Made by a program: the position numbers and the translations under genes. Under the pieces are notes generated by a model that searched no databases, was not told the origin of the DNA, and saw only the letters and a program-made list of their open reading frames with translations. A stretch of 64,000 nt of DNA from Litchfieldia sinesaloumensis (GTDB lineage: Bacteria; Bacillota; Bacilli; Bacillales; Bacillaceae_L): NCBI RefSeq assembly GCF_900156865.1, contig NZ_LT732529.1:2978460-3042459 (forward strand). The letters are read 5' to 3'. Shown here piece by piece: positions 26,924 to 36,412 of this stretch; positions within the stretch are counted from its first letter, which is position 1, and each line of letters begins with the position of its first letter.

Positions 26924-26965
26924 ACGTTTTCATCCTAACAATATAGATTTAACCAACTACTCATT

Positions 26966-26999
26966 AAAAACAGGCATTCGCTAAACCTGCGAATGCCTG
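26966..26999 (-). terminator. Terminator of the giant Ig-repeat gene
   Basis: CAGGCATTCGC-taaacct-GCGAATGCCTG (26971-26999) with a U-run on the minus strand (plus-strand AAAAA at 26966-26970). It closes the 22-kb co-directional locus. Confidence 0.92.
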
Positions 27000-27019
27000 C
27001 ACATTATTACCTTTTTTGG

Positions 27020-30000
27020 TTACATATCCTTTGCGTCTCTTCTACGGATGATGCTACGACGGAGGGCAACTGCACCTGCTGCTGCAACACCGACAAGTCC
27101 AATCATTGAGCCCGCAAATAAAGGTTTATTTTCGTAGAACTTCACGAGAACGCTCTTCTCTACGATTTCAAACTCAACTACCTCGTTTATTTCGTTACCT
27201 GCTTCATCAAATGCAACTACCTCAACCTTGTATTGGTCGATATCAGAAAGTGAAACTGTCACTACTTTTAACCCGTTTACTTCTTTTACATCACCGTCGA
27301 ACAATTCTCCATTGATCATGACAGACTTGAGTGTGTCACTTGGGTTATCAAGGCTAATAGAGAAGGTTACCGGGTCACGGTATGTTTCGTTTTTCTCGAC
27401 TCCATCCACAATTACGTTTGGTGGAGTTTTGTCGATAATGAACTCAACACTTAGTTGCTGGATGTTTCCTGCTTGGTCCTTCACCTCGAAGAAGAGCACA
27501 TGCTTTCCTTCATCTTCAATCGGATCACCTAAATTATATGGTTGACCATTTAACGTAAGTGAAATGATGTCATAGTTATTTAGATCCTCGATTAGTAGCT
27601 CAGGAATTAAGCTTTCATTAAAATACTGATCAGAAATAGCTTCCTTAAATCGGATGACCGGTGCTGTTTTATCAATCGTAAACACGATTGTTCGAGATGA
27701 TACATTGTTTGCTAAATCATAAATTTCAGCTTTTAAAATGTAATCTCCCTCATCAGCAAGCTGCACTCCATTTTCAAATGGACGGCCGTTTAAAGTTACA
27801 CTTGAACGACTTGAATCTAAGTGACGATCTGAGTATGTTACAGTCGGTGCTTGGTTATTGTTGAAGAAACCATCGATAACACCTGTGATACTTAAGTTCG
27901 GCTTCGTCGTATCAAGGGTAAAGCTAATGTTGATTGTTGACTCGTTTCCTGCTTTATCACGTGCTAACACACTATACTCATACTTCATTTCTAGTGATGC
28001 AGTCGGAATTCGACCCGTCACGTTTGAACCATTCATCGTTGCTGAAACGATTGTGTCTTCTGCTTGGTCTAGCGCGAATTCAGGTGTGAAGACTTCATTA
28101 ATAAACTCTCCATCCTTGATTATACGGCTTTGACCTTTGAATTTTGGTGTGATAACCGGTGCAGTTTTATCGATTGTAAAAGCAATCTGTCTGCTGAATT
28201 GGTTACCCGCTTTGTCAATTGCCTCAACATTGATTGAGTAATCTCCTTCTTGGCTAAAGTTATGGCTGAGGCGTGCAGTCTGGTTCGCTACAGCGAATCC
28301 ACCTGCATTATACCCTCTTCCATTACGTGTAACCGTAACGCGGTTCACATCTAAGTTTACATCGCGAATTTCAATATTAACTGGTTTATCCACATTGTAG
28401 TGTTGTGCATTCTCAACACCTGTGATTTCAATCGCTGGCTTCGTTGTATCAATCGTGAACGTCTTGTTTGCGGTAATCGGTCCGTTTCCAGCCTTATCTT
28501 CCGCACTAATCCCCACGGTATACAAGCCATCATCATTGAAATTGTAGCCTAAGCTTGAAAGCTTATTGTTGTTTTCCCACTTACCAATATTAAATACTTT
28601 GCCATCCTTTGTGACTGAAAGAACAACATAGTTCGTACCGAAGTTTAATTCATCAACAGAAACAGTTACTCTTTTTCCAGTTGGGTTGAACGACTGGTGA
28701 TCAACACCATCAATTTTTACAACTGGATTGGTTTTGTCGATAATAAACGCAATTTCATCATGTGTTGTTTTGTTTCCTGATTTATCCGTTGCGTTAAAGT
28801 ACAGAACATAGCTGCCTTCTTGAGCAAAGTTATGTGTTAAGCTTGCTTTTGTTCTAGATTGTTGAATAGCACCAACATCATATGCCTGACCATTTCTGGT
28901 CACGCGTAATGAAGTTTGGTCAATATTTGCATCAGTTACTTCAAATGAAACCTGCTTTGTCACATTGTAATTCGTCATATGCTCGACACCAGTGATTTTC
29001 ACTGTTGGGTGCGTTTCGTCCACCGTGAATTTCACTTGTTTTGTTTCTGCAATATTCCCAGCAGCATCCTTTGAAGTGACCTTAATGACATAGTCACCAT
29101 CTTCGTTAAATGGAATTGCAAGACTTGATGTCACACCTTGGTTATTCCATTTCCCAATTGAATACGGTCCACCATTTTTCGTTACTTCGATATTTACTTC
29201 ATTGTTTGCAAAGTTCAGCTCATTAACCTTAACGGTAGCCGTTTGCTTTTTATCATAAAATGAACCGTCTTTTACATCTTCAATATCGATAACCGGTTTT
29301 ACGTTATCCACTGTGAATTTGTGTTTTTTCTCAACCGATTTGTTACCTGCAAAGTCCTCGGAATGAACAATGACTTCATAGACACCATCTTCTGGGAAGC
29401 TTTGCTTGAACTGATAACCTCTATCTGTTTTTTTCCATTCCGCGTTCTCAACGGCTTTGCCGTTAACAAGCACTTCATGTTTACTATCGTCAAAGTGAGT
29501 GTCATTGATGTCTACAATTAACTCGTTATCACCTTGAACAAAGCCTTCATGTGGAATATCTCCACTAATATGAATTTCTGGCGGTGTACGGTCAATGGTA
29601 AAACCTAGATCCTTTTTGCTTTCAGCTCCAAAGTAGTCTTTCGCTTTTACCTGAACGGAATATACATTTTCATCCTCAAATGAAATAGTTAGCTTTTGAG
29701 TAAAGAACCAGATTACTTCCTGGATCCAGCTCTCTTCTAAAACCTCACCATTTACTGTGATTTCAGGCACAAATGGTGTGTAGTCGTCAACGGTAACCGT
29801 TAAGTTTACTTTGTTATCGTTAAAATACGTACCGTCTTCGATTGAATACTTAATCGCAGGTCCTGTCTTATCCACCGTAAACTTAATGTATTCTCTTGCT
29901 TCGTTTCCTGCTTTATCTGTTGAAACGACCTCTAGCTCGTAAACACCTTCTTCAGTAAACATGTGTTTCGTAGTTGCCATCTTGCCTTCAGTAACAAGTG

Positions 30001-32533
30001 GGTCGATTTCATAAGACTCACCGTTGTATTTCACGGTTGCAGTTGACTTACCCATGTTAAGGTCAGTAACTGTAATCGTTACGTCACGGTCATCGTTATA
30101 TCTACCGTCTTCTCCGATGTTTGTTACAACGATCTCTGGAGCAATTTTATCAATTGTGAACGTAACTTGTTTTAATGCTGATGTATTTCCTGCTTCATCA
30201 GTAGACTTTAATGTTGCAACATAAACACCATCATCAGTGAAGGTATGAACTGCTTCAGCAATTCGGTTCTTATGTTTTTTGAATTTGATATCTTCTGTTG
30301 GATAGTCGTTGCCATCCTTTGTAATGGTAAGGTCAATCTGGTCTAGGTCAATATTCCAATCCTCAACCGTAAACTTGACCTCTTTATCATTCTTTGAATA
30401 CTCATTATCACTTACGCCTGTGATATCAACCTCTGGATTAGAAGTATCAATGATGAACGTAGTTGTTGACTCGGCCTTGTTTCCAGCTTTGTCAAAGTAG
30501 GCTACGTGAATTTCATAGACACCTTCTTGTTTGAAGCTATGTGTTTGGTGAGCTTTGTCACCTTTATAAGTAGTTGTCTTGTCATCTTTTGTGACCGTTA
30601 AAATCGTACTACTGTCATCTTTGTTTGTGTCTTCTGCAACAACAGCCACATTCACTTGCTCGTTATATTTTTTGTTGTTTTCAACACCTTCAAATGAAAC
30701 AGTTGGCTTTGTTTTATCAATTGTGAATGCCTTCGTGACTGTATCTGCAGCATTCCCTAATTGGTCAGTCGAGTTTAACTCGAGTGTATATTTGCCTTCT
30801 GCACTAAACGTATAGCTTGCTTCACCTTTTGTACCGTCTTGCTCAAACGGAATTTCTTCCGTAAAGTCGGTATCATTATGCTTTACAATAAGCGTCGTTT
30901 GCGTCAAGTCGACCGTTAAATCTTCTACGGTAAAATGAACAGTTTGATCATCCGGATAAAATTTCCCATTTTCAACTCCATCGATGGAAACGACTGGGTT
31001 CTGTGTATCAATTGTAAAATTGAGCGCCGGAGAGACCGTTTCATTTCCAGCTTTGTCATAAACACGTAGTTCAACATTGTATACACCGTCTGATAGTGTA
31101 CGTTCTTCAAGAGCTGCTTTTCCTCTAATGGTTTCAACTTCACCATTTTTCGTTAGCTTTAATACCGATTTCTCTTCATCGAGGTACGTATCTGTTGCAG
31201 ATACGACCATTTCCTTGGACTCAGTGTATTTACCGCCGTTTGCTACTTCAGTGATTTCTAATGCTGGTGGTGTGTTGTCGACGATGATGTTTTCAATAGG
31301 GCCAAGTTTAACTTCCTTGGTTCTCCAATAATCCGTCACCACTGCACTTATTTCATAGGTTCCCTCTTCTGCAAGGGTATGGGTTGCCTTCTTTACAAAG
31401 AGTCCGTTTTCAATCAATTTAACAGTCTGTGGCTCGCCACCGTCTTTTTTATACGTGAGCTGTGCTGTTTTAATGGAAAGTGGATGCTTGATTTCAATCG
31501 TTACACCATCTTTATAATGGTCATTTTCTGTTTTATCTTTGATAGACATTTCAGCTTCCCAACTAACGTTTGCAAACGAAATGGACTTGGTTTCACCCAC
31601 ATTTCCTGCTTTGTCAGTAGCCGTTACTGTTACTTCATATTCTCCAACTTGATCAAATGATAGTGATGCCTCATTGTTCTCATTCCACTGTACAGAATCG
31701 ATTCCTAACTTTGATCCATCTTTCATAACTAGGATATCAACACCGTCTTGTAAAAAATGCTCCTCATTCACTTTGATTCCAAGATTAATTGGTTTGTCAT
31801 AGTACTTTCCATCTTCTGGACCAGAAAGTTCCACAACTGGTGCATTCACATCTTTAGTTACATAGAATTCCGTATTCTTCGTTGGTGGTTCACTTACCCA
31901 TGTATCACTTTTAAAATCAATATCGAATGTGATTTTACCGTCTTTGTTTAGGTCTGTAACAGATACCTTATAAAGACCCTTGAACACACCATCTACTGTG
32001 ATTGGCGTTATTGTAGCTGTACCTGGACCCTCTTTAACTTTAACTTCAAAAGGATTTTCGCCTTCAGGGATTTCACCTTCTCCAGGAGGCGTTACTGGGT
32101 TCTCTATAGGTTCAGTTTCCACCGAGGGTTCTGTTGTCCCGGTTTCTTCTGTTCCTTCTGATTCTTCTTGTCCTGCAGTATCTTCTGTTTCTTGCGTTCC
32201 TTCAGTTTGTTCCGTTGTTGCAGTAGTCTTGGTTTCTTCCGGTTGCTCTGGCTCTTTTGGTGGCACTATTTTATCTAGATAATTTTGATAGTCTATTGAT
32301 AAATCAACCTGAAACTCAAAATTAGTAGCATTTATGTACCATTCTTTTGAAAAGTCCTGACCAATTTCCCATTGGTTTTCCGGACCTTCTCCAATTTTCA
32401 CAAACTGTTTCGACTCAACCTGCGAGGATACATTCAGGCTGAACAAAACAACCGAGAGCACCAAAACAAACGCAATCGGCAACCAAAAGACCGATTTGTT
32501 TTTTCGGTAACTTCTTGAAATCATTCCTATCAC
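27020..32533 (-). CDS. Giant Ig-like repeat membrane protein of the T7SS/kinase locus
   Basis: 1837 residues from a GTG at 32533 (AAAGGAG upstream), or the ATG at 32524. N-terminal TM (FWLPIAFVLVLSVVLFSLNVSS, about 15-36), a Thr/Glu/Pro-rich linker (about 100-160), then about 17 repeats of 85-95 residues. Each has ...DGVYEL-S-DKAGN---FTIDKTAP at its boundary, typical of bacterial Ig-like domains. C-terminal TM (GSMIGLVGVAAAGAVALRR, about 1803-1821) and RRRDAKDM tail. The extracellular part could span the cell wall. The start overlaps the upstream gene by 4 bp, so they are coupled. Its function is unknown; I suggest an envelope-spanning or adhesive part of the secretion system. Confidence 0.8.
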   Translation of the reverse strand: MIGMISRSYRKNKSVFWLPIAFVLVLSVVLFSLNVSSQVESKQFVKIGEGPENQWEIGQDFSKEWYINATNFEFQVDLSIDYQNYLDKIVPPKEPEQPEETKTTATTEQTEGTQETEDTAGQEESEGTEETGTTEPSVETEPIENPVTPPGEGEIPEGENPFEVKVKEGPGTATITPITVDGVFKGLYKVSVTDLNKDGKITFDIDFKSDTWVSEPPTKNTEFYVTKDVNAPVVELSGPEDGKYYDKPINLGIKVNEEHFLQDGVDILVMKDGSKLGIDSVQWNENNEASLSFDQVGEYEVTVTATDKAGNVGETKSISFANVSWEAEMSIKDKTENDHYKDGVTIEIKHPLSIKTAQLTYKKDGGEPQTVKLIENGLFVKKATHTLAEEGTYEISAVVTDYWRTKEVKLGPIENIIVDNTPPALEITEVANGGKYTESKEMVVSATDTYLDEEKSVLKLTKNGEVETIRGKAALEERTLSDGVYNVELRVYDKAGNETVSPALNFTIDTQNPVVSIDGVENGKFYPDDQTVHFTVEDLTVDLTQTTLIVKHNDTDFTEEIPFEQDGTKGEASYTFSAEGKYTLELNSTDQLGNAADTVTKAFTIDKTKPTVSFEGVENNKKYNEQVNVAVVAEDTNKDDSSTILTVTKDDKTTTYKGDKAHQTHSFKQEGVYEIHVAYFDKAGNKAESTTTFIIDTSNPEVDITGVSDNEYSKNDKEVKFTVEDWNIDLDQIDLTITKDGNDYPTEDIKFKKHKNRIAEAVHTFTDDGVYVATLKSTDEAGNTSALKQVTFTIDKIAPEIVVTNIGEDGRYNDDRDVTITVTDLNMGKSTATVKYNGESYEIDPLVTEGKMATTKHMFTEEGVYELEVVSTDKAGNEAREYIKFTVDKTGPAIKYSIEDGTYFNDNKVNLTVTVDDYTPFVPEITVNGEVLEESWIQEVIWFFTQKLTISFEDENVYSVQVKAKDYFGAESKKDLGFTIDRTPPEIHISGDIPHEGFVQGDNELIVDINDTHFDDSKHEVLVNGKAVENAEWKKTDRGYQFKQSFPEDGVYEVIVHSEDFAGNKSVEKKHKFTVDNVKPVIDIEDVKDGSFYDKKQTATVKVNELNFANNEVNIEVTKNGGPYSIGKWNNQGVTSSLAIPFNEDGDYVIKVTSKDAAGNIAETKQVKFTVDETHPTVKITGVEHMTNYNVTKQVSFEVTDANIDQTSLRVTRNGQAYDVGAIQQSRTKASLTHNFAQEGSYVLYFNATDKSGNKTTHDEIAFIIDKTNPVVKIDGVDHQSFNPTGKRVTVSVDELNFGTNYVVLSVTKDGKVFNIGKWENNNKLSSLGYNFNDDGLYTVGISAEDKAGNGPITANKTFTIDTTKPAIEITGVENAQHYNVDKPVNIEIRDVNLDVNRVTVTRNGRGYNAGGFAVANQTARLSHNFSQEGDYSINVEAIDKAGNQFSRQIAFTIDKTAPVITPKFKGQSRIIKDGEFINEVFTPEFALDQAEDTIVSATMNGSNVTGRIPTASLEMKYEYSVLARDKAGNESTINISFTLDTTKPNLSITGVIDGFFNNNQAPTVTYSDRHLDSSRSSVTLNGRPFENGVQLADEGDYILKAEIYDLANNVSSRTIVFTIDKTAPVIRFKEAISDQYFNESLIPELLIEDLNNYDIISLTLNGQPYNLGDPIEDEGKHVLFFEVKDQAGNIQQLSVEFIIDKTPPNVIVDGVEKNETYRDPVTFSISLDNPSDTLKSVMINGELFDGDVKEVNGLKVVTVSLSDIDQYKVEVVAFDEAGNEINEVVEFEIVEKSVLVKFYENKPLFAGSMIGLVGVAAAGAVALRRSIIRRRDAKDM

Positions 32534-33123
32534 TTTACTACGCTCCTTTGTTCGATCACTTTATTTGTATGGACAATCATGACATCGACTTCGATTTGAA
32601 AATCGGAATCTTCCTCAGCTTCATTGAGAATAGCGGCTGTTTCACCGTCGCCCTCTAGAAGAATCGATGTTTCGTCATCATCAACTAGCAATGTAGTCTC
32701 ATCGTCATCCTGTAGCAGAGCCGTTTCCTCCGCTAACAGTGAGGTTTCTTCGAGAAGTGAGGTTTCCTCCAATAAGGAAGTCTCCTCCAACGAATTCTGT
32801 TCCACTAGCAAAGCCGTCGGTGCCATGTTCGTTTCATCTAGCATGGAGGTCTCTTCTTTAAACTCCTGGCTCATGAGGGCTGTATCTTCTACAGATGTCG
32901 CAACCGGATCCTCTTTCTTCCGGAGCTTGATTTCGCTCGTTGTTCGTTTTGTTTCCGCCGTTTCATGAGACATGCGGCCATTCTCTTTCTTTCTCCTGAA
33001 GCTTTTTCCCGTAATGTCTTCAAGTACCTGCGAGATTTGTAGCTTCATATAAACGATAATGGAGATAACAAGCGTAATGACCGCACCCGCTAATCCCCCA
33101 TAAAACATAATCTGGTATTCCAA
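32530..33123 (-). CDS. Single-pass membrane protein with tandem phosphothreonine-like motifs
   Basis: 197 residues, TTG start behind GGGGGGCTCTC. One N-terminal TM (FYGGLAGAVITLVISIIVYMKL, 7-28), then a basic stretch (KSFRRKKENGR) and an acidic tail. The tail contains about ten threonine motifs of the type E/D-E-T-x-x-L: VEDTALM, KEETSML, LEETSLL three times, AEETALL, DDETTLL, DDETSILL and DGETAAIL. Such Glu-Thr-rich motifs are the kind phosphorylated by Hanks-type kinases and bound by FHA domains (compare the ETTS motif of mycobacterial GarA). A kinase, a phosphatase and two FHA proteins are encoded just upstream. Confidence 0.75.
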   Translation of the reverse strand: MEYQIMFYGGLAGAVITLVISIIVYMKLQISQVLEDITGKSFRRKKENGRMSHETAETKRTTSEIKLRKKEDPVATSVEDTALMSQEFKEETSMLDETNMAPTALLVEQNSLEETSLLEETSLLEETSLLAEETALLQDDDETTLLVDDDETSILLEGDGETAAILNEAEEDSDFQIEVDVMIVHTNKVIEQRSVVK

Positions 33124-33148
33124 TCGAGAGCCCCCCTTCTATGTAGGA

Positions 33149-33180
33149 CACTGGGACAGTGTACCTGTCCCTTCGTCCCA
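33149..33180. repeat. REP-like palindrome after the kinase stop codon
   Basis: GGGACAG-tgtac-CTGTCCC (33154-33172) followed by TTCGTCCCA. On the minus strand it begins TGGGACGAAGGGACAGG 2 bp after the kinase stop codon. Same family as 57126 and 61700. Confidence 0.75.
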
Positions 33181-33181
33181 C

Positions 33182-35122
33182 CTATCTAATATTTAAGTTC
33201 CCCATGCGTCGTGATAGTTTTTTATAGGATTCGTTGTCACTTGCACCTTCGAGCTTACCGCCCTGGTCAAAGACTTCTTTTGCCTTGCTGTAGTTGCGTT
33301 GGTCCTCCTGTTTGCCTTGTTCAATATCTAGCAAGAGATTACCCAGTCTCACATAGGCATTCAGGCTGTTCGGGAACTCTTTAATAATCCTTTCAAATTG
33401 CTCAACCGCTTGAGAATGCTCACCCATCTCATGATAAATGACACCAACATTGACCATAACCTCTTCCTGGTTCGGCACATTCAAATCAAGAAGCTTGTTG
33501 TAGTGATCAATTGCCTGTTCAAAATCATCACGAGCCGCAACCTGATCCTCTGAATTAACACCTCTACTGTAAAAGGCTTGAGCGAGTTTTTGCTCGAATT
33601 CAATCTCGTATTTTAGCTGTAGCTGCTCATCAGGGGACAACCCGAGAACCTCTTGTGCTTTCTGTACGACATTGATTGCTTTTGTATTAGCATCCGCAAT
33701 CTGCCCTTTATACGAGATGTAAATATTCGCTAGTGAATTATAGTTATCTACCTTTTTAGGGTTGTTCGGCAGGTTATCATTGAACGCCTCAAAATCTAAT
33801 AGATTCGTAGAGAACTGTTCATAATCAATGTTCATTCCGCCCAATGTTGCCGCAAGGGTAATATAGTAGCCCGCGTCTGGTATTTCTTTTTCATCAACCT
33901 GTTTAAAATACTTCAGTGCCACAGGGTAATCTCGTTTCCGGTCAAAATACGTCATCCCCAGTTTGAATAGGACTTCATTGTTCTTGTGGACGTTCCCGTA
34001 CTTATCTTTCACATAGGCCTCAATTCTCGACAGCCCCGTGTCCACTTCATTTCGATTAATATACACATCGAGTAGATTGATATAAGCCGATGCGCGTCCA
34101 TTATCCACATCGATAGCTTTTTCCAGAAGCTTGATTGCTTCTGTATCATTGCCCTCAATTAGCGAAATACTAGATTCATTAACGAGCCCCATATAATCCT
34201 GGAACTGCTCATTTTTCATCCCTTGGTAACCGAACACTGAAGTTGTTGTAAAACCTAGACAAAGAACGGCAGGAATTAAAAACAAGTACAATCGCTTCAT
34301 CATTTTCTTCCGGTATCCTGCAGTGAGCTTGTTGATATTTTGCAAATCGTAAAGCAGCTCTTCACTCGTTTGGTACCGATTTTCTGGTTCAGCCTGGGTA
34401 CATTTTAAAATGATGTGCTCGAGTCCCTCCGGTAAGGTTGGGTCCCATTGCCTGATTGGCCTTACCTCATACGGTGGGTCAGCTAAACTTTTTCCTGTAA
34501 TTAGCTGATATAACGTCAAGCCCAAGCTATAAATGTCCGTTCGGGCATCCGTACGCTTACCAGAAAGTTGCTCGGGTGCAGCATAAGTCTTCGTTCCGAG
34601 ATTCGTTGTATCTGTTAGACTCTCATCCTTAAATTCACGCGCAATCCCGAAATCAATCAGCTTGATCTTACCTTCAGGCGTCAGCATGATATTATCCGGC
34701 TTCATGTCACGGTAAATAATTGGATGCGGCTTTCTCGTATGTAAATAATCGAGCACCTCAGCAAGCTGCTTTGCCCAGTTAATCACAAGCTTTGCTGAGA
34801 TCACCTTTTCCCGCTTCAGCTTTTGCTTAAGTGATTCACCCTCGACATAGTCCATTACCACATAGATGTCGCCTTCCGATTCAATGATGTCGTAAATTTT
34901 CGGAAGTGCACCATGATCGAGTTTTTTGAGCATATTCGCTTCGACAACAAGGCTATTAATGAGAAGCTCATTATTGCTGTTGCCCCGCTTTCGGATATCC
35001 TTGACGACAAGGGACTTGTTGAGCCGGTTGTCCATCGCCAAATAGACAATACTCATCCCACCGCGGCCGATTTCCTTCAATATTTCATATCTATCATCTA
35101 TAAAACTTCCGATTTTAATCAA
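33182..35122 (-). CDS. Membrane Ser/Thr protein kinase with TPR-like extracytoplasmic domain
   Basis: 646 residues from the TTG at 35122, chosen because TTGGAGGAATCAATT precedes it; a TTG at 35152 lies within a dispersed repeat. Kinase domain (12-265): G-loop GRGGMS (17-22), VVKDI lysine, catalytic loop YRDMKPDN (about 136), DFG (about 157) and APEQLSG. All catalytic residues are present, although the usual HRD histidine is Tyr. TM at about 278-298 (LYLFLIPAVLCLGFTTTSVFGY). The C-terminal 340 residues are helical TPR-like repeats, not PASTA. It probably phosphorylates the neighbouring Thr-motif protein and the FHA protein. Confidence 0.88.
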   Translation of the reverse strand: MIKIGSFIDDRYEILKEIGRGGMSIVYLAMDNRLNKSLVVKDIRKRGNSNNELLINSLVVEANMLKKLDHGALPKIYDIIESEGDIYVVMDYVEGESLKQKLKREKVISAKLVINWAKQLAEVLDYLHTRKPHPIIYRDMKPDNIMLTPEGKIKLIDFGIAREFKDESLTDTTNLGTKTYAAPEQLSGKRTDARTDIYSLGLTLYQLITGKSLADPPYEVRPIRQWDPTLPEGLEHIILKCTQAEPENRYQTSEELLYDLQNINKLTAGYRKKMMKRLYLFLIPAVLCLGFTTTSVFGYQGMKNEQFQDYMGLVNESSISLIEGNDTEAIKLLEKAIDVDNGRASAYINLLDVYINRNEVDTGLSRIEAYVKDKYGNVHKNNEVLFKLGMTYFDRKRDYPVALKYFKQVDEKEIPDAGYYITLAATLGGMNIDYEQFSTNLLDFEAFNDNLPNNPKKVDNYNSLANIYISYKGQIADANTKAINVVQKAQEVLGLSPDEQLQLKYEIEFEQKLAQAFYSRGVNSEDQVAARDDFEQAIDHYNKLLDLNVPNQEEVMVNVGVIYHEMGEHSQAVEQFERIIKEFPNSLNAYVRLGNLLLDIEQGKQEDQRNYSKAKEVFDQGGKLEGASDNESYKKLSRRMGNLNIR

Positions 35123-35129
35123 AATTGAT

Positions 35130-35335
35130 TCCTCCAAAATTGAAAAGCGCAAGGCGCCCGAAAGTGGAACATCGACTAACCTCTGCCACGTCCTGTGGCA
35201 AACGTCGATGTCAGCACGTCCTGTGCAAGTACAAGCACTAGATAAGCGCTGACAGAAGGTGCATTATACCTTCCGAAGCGATTAGCTTAGACTAGAGAGC
35301 CGATGGCGCCTGGAGCTAGACACCGAAATCCTTAT
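35130..35335. repeat. Dispersed GC-richer repeat, copy A
   Basis: The ends GAAAAGCGCAAGGCGCC (at about 35141) and GGCGCCTGGAGCTAGAC (about 35304-35322), and the internal GACAGAAGGTGCATTATACCTTCCGAAG, match copies B and C at 36165 and 36283. Copy A carries extra sequence with a GCCACGTCCTGTGGC inverted repeat. It abuts the kinase ribosome binding site and provides a false upstream start codon. It looks like a miniature mobile repeat of Bacillaceae. Confidence 0.75.
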
Positions 35336-35371
35336 TAGAAATCTATCTTATACGCCCCGAAGTTCCGCCCT

Positions 35372-36139
35372 TCACACTACATGCGCGAGAACGATTGAGA
35401 TATTATCGACCTCTTTTCGTTCCTTCACTGCATCGACGAGTTTAATCGCCTTGTATTTCAATTGCTTTTCGTTCAAAAATTGGTTCGGACGAAGTTCCTC
35501 AAACAGCTCATCCTCCGTGATTTTATGGTAAAATCCATCGGTGCAGAGCAAGAACAAGGTACCAGGCTCAGTCTCACCGGTGTGGATGACAACATCAATA
35601 TCCCTCGTTGCACCAACACATTGTAGGAGCACATTGCGACGTGGGTCTTTCAACGCTTGCTCCGGCGTAATATTACCGCGTGCCACCTCACGTGCCACCA
35701 ATGTCTGATCCTCTGTCAATCTCGTTACCTGCTCCCGGATTTGATACGCACGGCTGTCACCAATATGAACAATGTAATAACGCGAATGAATGAAGAGTAG
35801 CGCCGTTACCGTTGTACCAATTTGAGATTCCGTTTCATCACCGTACTCAAGGATTTTTTCATTTTGTTGTGTTACACACGTTTCCAATGCTGTACGGATT
35901 GCATCGTCCTGTTGTTCTGAATGAAGCAGATCTGGTAGGTCTTCCTCAAACCACTCGGATAGCCCTCGGACGACCGTTGCACTCGCCAGTTCACCCTGGT
36001 CGAGCCCACCCATTCCGTCGCAGACTACAAACAGCCCGACATACCCATTAGGCGTTTTTGCCGTTTTAACAAGCACAGCATCCTGATTCGTTTTCTTCTT
36101 AATCCCGACATCCGTATGGTATGCATGAATAAATGCCAT
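35372..36139 (-). CDS. PP2C-type Ser/Thr protein phosphatase
   Basis: 255 residues from the ATG at 36139 (AGAGGTGAAAAAT upstream). The open frame continues to 36313, but that part is translated repeat and must not be included. Metal-binding motifs: KKTNQDAVLV (about 13-22), VVCDGMGGLDQGELAS (about 37-52), LLCTDGF and DNISIVLA near the C-terminus, all expected for PPM phosphatases of PrpC/Stp type. It would reverse the action of the kinase encoded downstream. It is flanked on both sides by copies of the dispersed repeat. Confidence 0.9.
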   Translation of the reverse strand: MAFIHAYHTDVGIKKKTNQDAVLVKTAKTPNGYVGLFVVCDGMGGLDQGELASATVVRGLSEWFEEDLPDLLHSEQQDDAIRTALETCVTQQNEKILEYGDETESQIGTTVTALLFIHSRYYIVHIGDSRAYQIREQVTRLTEDQTLVAREVARGNITPEQALKDPRRNVLLQCVGATRDIDVVIHTGETEPGTLFLLCTDGFYHKITEDELFEELRPNQFLNEKQLKYKAIKLVDAVKERKEVDNISIVLAHVV

Positions 36140-36164
36140 ATTTTTCACCTCTGGTAGAAATGCG

Positions 36165-36279
36165 TTAGGCGCCTGCTCATCGGCGACAAGTATAAGACGA
36201 GACCAGACAGAAGGTGTATTTACCTTCCGAATGGATTGGCTTAGACCAAAGAGCCGATGGCGCCTGAAGCTGGACAAAT
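36165..36279. repeat. Dispersed GC-richer repeat, copy B
   Basis: Begins TTAGGCGCCTGCTCATCGGC and ends GGCGCCTGAAGCTGGACAAA. The middle ACAGAAGGTGTATTTACCTTCCGAA contains the small inverted repeat AAGGT/ACCTT. Adjacent and in the same orientation as copy C. It lies just upstream of the phosphatase start. Confidence 0.75.
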
Positions 36280-36282
36280 AGA

Positions 36283-36412
36283 AAAGCGCAAGCGCCTTGG
36301 TCAGCCCCGACAAGCATAAGACGAGACCTGACAGAAGGTGTATTTTACCTTCCGAAGGGATTGGCTTATGACCTCGAGGGGCTAGGCGCTGAAGCTGGAC
36401 AAATTAGAAAAG
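36283..36412. repeat. Dispersed GC-richer repeat, copy C
   Basis: The most complete copy: AGAAAAGCGCAAGCGCC at the left, CAGAAGGTGTATTTTACCTTCCG in the middle and GGGGCTAGGCGCTGAAGCTGG at the right. Terminal GGCGC/GCGCC-type inverted repeats fit a miniature element. It ends at the stop of the FHA gene, whose last codons it nearly touches. Confidence 0.78.

Noticed and set aside
27106-32282. Plus-strand open frames opposite the Ig-repeat gene
   Set aside because: Antisense shadows caused by the regular repeat composition; no signals or domains.
36140-36313. N-terminal extension of the PP2C phosphatase
   Set aside because: This stretch is the translated dispersed repeat; a good ribosome binding site precedes the ATG at 36139 and the PP2C fold begins there.
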